A DNA stretch of 64,000 nucleotides from Oscillospiraceae bacterium. Lineage in GTDB: Bacteria; Bacillota; Clostridia; Oscillospirales; Oscillospiraceae. Shown piece after piece: positions 62,563 through 64,000 of the stretch (position 1 is its first letter; every line of letters begins with the position of its first letter). A program made the translations under genes and the position numbers. The notes beneath the pieces were generated by a model that worked only from the letters and a program-made list of their open reading frames with translations, was not told where the DNA came from and searched no databases. The stretch spans positions 149,739 to 213,738 of the forward strand of contig CAJTCG010000006.1 of assembly GCA_910574635.1 (NCBI GenBank), written 5' to 3'.

Positions 62563-63428
62563 GATACTACGGCAGCGTGTACCGCCCGCCCTCCGAGGCC
62601 CGGAGCCTCATCGTCCAGGTGACCTACGGTTGCAGCCACAACACCTGCGCCTTTTGCAGCATGTACAAGGAAAAGCGCTTTTCCGTCCGCCCCCTGGAAG
62701 AGGTGCTGGAGGACTTCCGGGTGGCCCGGGAGGTCTACCACCACATTGAGAAGGTCTTCCTGGCGGACGGCGACGCCCTGGTGCGGAAGGCGGAAGAGCT
62801 CTATGTCATCCTGGACACGGTGCGGGAGCTGTTCCCGGAGTGCCGCCAGGTAACCAGCTACGCCTCCCCGGCCTCCATCCGCATCCGGACAGAGGAGGAG
62901 CTGCAGACCCTTCGGGAAAAGGGGCTGACCATGGTCTACATGGGTCTGGAGTCCGGCAGCGGCGAGGTGCTGAGCCTCATGCGCAAGGGCCATCCGGCGG
63001 CGGAAATCGTGGAGATGGGCCGGAAGGTCCGAAATTGCGGCATCGCCCTGTCCGTCACGGCCATCACGGGCCTGGGCGGGCCGGAGCTGCTGGAGCGCCA
63101 CGCCCTGGACACCGCCAGGGCCTTCAACGCCATGAACCCGGAGTATATCGGGATGCTGACGCTGATGGTGGAGCCGGAAACGCCCCTCTACGACTGGGTC
63201 CATGAAGGGAAATTCCAGCTCCTCACCCAATCCCAGGTGCTGGAGGAGACCCGGCTGCTGGTGGAGAACCTGGACAGTCCCGGCAGCGTGTTCCGCATGA
63301 ACCACGCCAGCAACTATCTATCCCTTCGGGGGACGCTGAACAAGGATAAAGCCGCTATGCTGGCGGAGATCGACCGGGCGGAAAAGGACCTCTCCCGCCT
63401 CAAGCCCGAGGCCTGGCGGGCCCTGTAA
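62559..63428 (+). CDS. Radical SAM protein with CX4CX2C cluster motif
   Basis: 289 aa, overlapping the aminotransferase by 4 nt. Near the N-terminus T-Y-G-C-S-H-N-T-C-A-F-C gives C-x4-C-x2-C instead of the canonical C-x3-C-x2-C; this spacing is known in a subgroup of B12-binding/Elp3-like radical SAM proteins that also carry M-Y-K downstream. The rest is a TIM-barrel with G-L-E-S-G-S. Substrate unknown; coupling to a PLP enzyme suggests a joint pathway. Confidence 0.82.
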   Translation: MRYYGSVYRPPSEARSLIVQVTYGCSHNTCAFCSMYKEKRFSVRPLEEVLEDFRVAREVYHHIEKVFLADGDALVRKAEELYVILDTVRELFPECRQVTSYASPASIRIRTEEELQTLREKGLTMVYMGLESGSGEVLSLMRKGHPAAEIVEMGRKVRNCGIALSVTAITGLGGPELLERHALDTARAFNAMNPEYIGMLTLMVEPETPLYDWVHEGKFQLLTQSQVLEETRLLVENLDSPGSVFRMNHASNYLSLRGTLNKDKAAMLAEIDRAEKDLSRLKPEAWRAL

Positions 63429-63434
63429 TGAAAA

Positions 63435-63462
63435 AACGGACTCCCCGAGAGGGGAGTCCGTT
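63435..63462 (+). terminator. Hairpin after the radical SAM gene
   Basis: AACGGACTCCCC (63435-63446), loop GAGA, GGGGAGTCCGTT (63451-63462). Perfect 12-bp stem; T-run absent, so perhaps only a weak terminator. Confidence 0.6.
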
Positions 63463-63577
63463 CCAACCTGTCATAAAAAGTCAGCCGTAGGGCAGACATT
63501 TTCGTGTGGAAGTAGTAAAATAGGACAGGGAGATAAAGGATGCTGGAGCGAGGGAAAATGAGCGCGGGGTCATAGAA

Positions 63578-63835
63578 ATGGTGGAGACGGAAAGTCTGGT
63601 GCCATCAAATCACCTGTTTCGGCAGGTAGACGCGGCGGTGAATTTTGAGAAGCTGCACGAGATCGTGGAGCCGCTATACAGTGAGAACAAGGGGCAGAAC
63701 AGTATTGACCCGGCAGTACTGTTCAAGATCGTGCTGCTTCAGCATCTGGATGGGAGCATCTCGCTGCGCGGGACATTGCGCAGGGCACAGACAGATGTAG
63801 CGTACCGATGGTTTTTGAGATATAGGAAACGCTGA
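63578..63835 (+). pseudogene. IS1182-family transposase, N-terminal fragment
   Basis: 85 codons resembling the start of IS1182-type transposases (L-V-P-S-N-H-L-F-R-Q-V-D near the start; I-D-P-A-V-L-F-K; Q-T-D-V-A-Y-R-W-F-L). It stops after R-Y-R-K-R instead of continuing, exactly where a second insertion element begins, so the gene is broken. The flanking bases are more AT-rich than the host. Confidence 0.8.
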
Positions 63836-64000
63836 TTTAATCCCCCCAAATGATAAAAGATGTGATAAAATAAGGAAAAGGGGGCGCGGAGTATGAAACA
63901 GGAAAGTTTTAGCGATATGGAATACAGATGCCGGAAAAAGAAAACAAAACGGGAAGAATTTCTGGAAATCATGGACGAGATTATCCCATGGGAAGAATGG
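63822..64000 (+). mobile_element. IS5-type insertion element inserted in the IS1182 gene (left end)
   Basis: The IS1182 frame breaks at about 63822-63828 in GGAAACGCTGATTTAAT, an IS5-like terminal-repeat start. AT-rich leader follows, then a transposase gene. Right end and target duplication lie beyond the window. Confidence 0.6.
63893..64000 (+). CDS. IS5-family transposase (5' part, cut by window edge)
   Basis: 36 codons, ATG 63893 with GCGGAG upstream. The start S-F-S-D-M-E-Y and K-K-K-T-K-R-E-E-F-L-E-I-M-D-E-I-I-P-W are typical of IS5/IS1182-group DDE transposases. No catalytic residues are within view. Confidence 0.75.
   Translation, partial: MKQESFSDMEYRCRKKKTKREEFLEIMDEIIPWEEW

Noticed and set aside
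63435..63480. tRNA or attachment site next to the IS elements
   Set aside because: The stem is a simple hairpin; no cloverleaf or T-loop sequence is present.

Overview
The window is about 64 kb of GC-rich (roughly 60-65% by eye), densely packed DNA that reads as chromosome of an anaerobic, spore-forming-lineage Clostridia member (Bacillota, most like gut Oscillospiraceae). The evidence is AGGAGG-type ribosome sites, Firmicute sigma-A promoters, SpoIID, YjdF, RodA/FtsW, NrdR, L19, SLH-domain proteins, an electron-bifurcating NfnAB pair, UPF0210/UPF0237 and a choloylglycine-hydrolase-family enzyme. The taxon is inferred from gene content, not from a marker gene. No rRNA, tRNA or CRISPR array was found.

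Layout. 0-6.5 kb: the 5' part of a membrane-anchored phosphodiester glycosidase-like gene; a KamA-like radical SAM gene behind a roughly 190-nt structured leader; a DUF3795 membrane protein; and a divergent module of a MerR regulator facing a choloylglycine hydrolase/penicillin V acylase homologue plus a MATE exporter. 6.5-11.3 kb: an aspartate-family amino acid cluster (ACT protein, hom, lysC) followed by the UPF0237-UPF0210 pair. 11.5-14 kb: a polar amino acid ABC importer. 14-18.4 kb: upp, tsaB-tsaE, a SEDS protein, a cluster of perfect palindromes and an SLH protein. 18.5-28.5 kb: an MFS transporter, rplS, an SbcD-like nuclease, YbaK-like, YmdB-like, nrdR, two conserved unknowns, a MazF-type toxin with no visible antitoxin, a lipoprotein, nnr and a membrane-bound XRE regulator. 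28.5-37.5 kb: a HAD phosphatase coupled to a GH13 glucosidase, a 19-repeat Cys-rich Sel1 protein with a zinc ribbon, a TtcA-like protein, cardiolipin synthase and nicotinate phosphoribosyltransferase. 37.5-49.7 kb: a lipoprotein/FtsX/ATPase ABC system, yjdF with its own leader (probable yjdF riboswitch), nfnAB, prfC translationally coupled to a two-component system, and rimM-trmD. 49.7-55 kb: an SLH/lipoprotein-like secreted protein, acyl-ACP thioesterase, a split ThrE exporter, a SUFU-domain protein and xth. 55-63.4 kb: a response regulator-kinase-HtrA operon, a degenerate NodB-fold protein, SpoIID, an aminotransferase and a radical SAM protein. 63.5-64 kb: an IS1182-type transposase fragment interrupted by an IS5-type element running off the edge.

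Most of the window is core or soft-core chromosome. The most informative signals are regulatory: a textbook MerR operator (19-bp spacer with a 7-1-7 palindrome), a Shine-Dalgarno-sequestering leader before yjdF, an unassigned terminator-ended leader before the KamA-like gene, and several non-coding palindrome clusters. Nothing here can be called a new defence or mobile system. The better candidates for new biology are the KamA-like protein with its leader, the Cys-rich Sel1 protein and the coupled operons listed in the findings.
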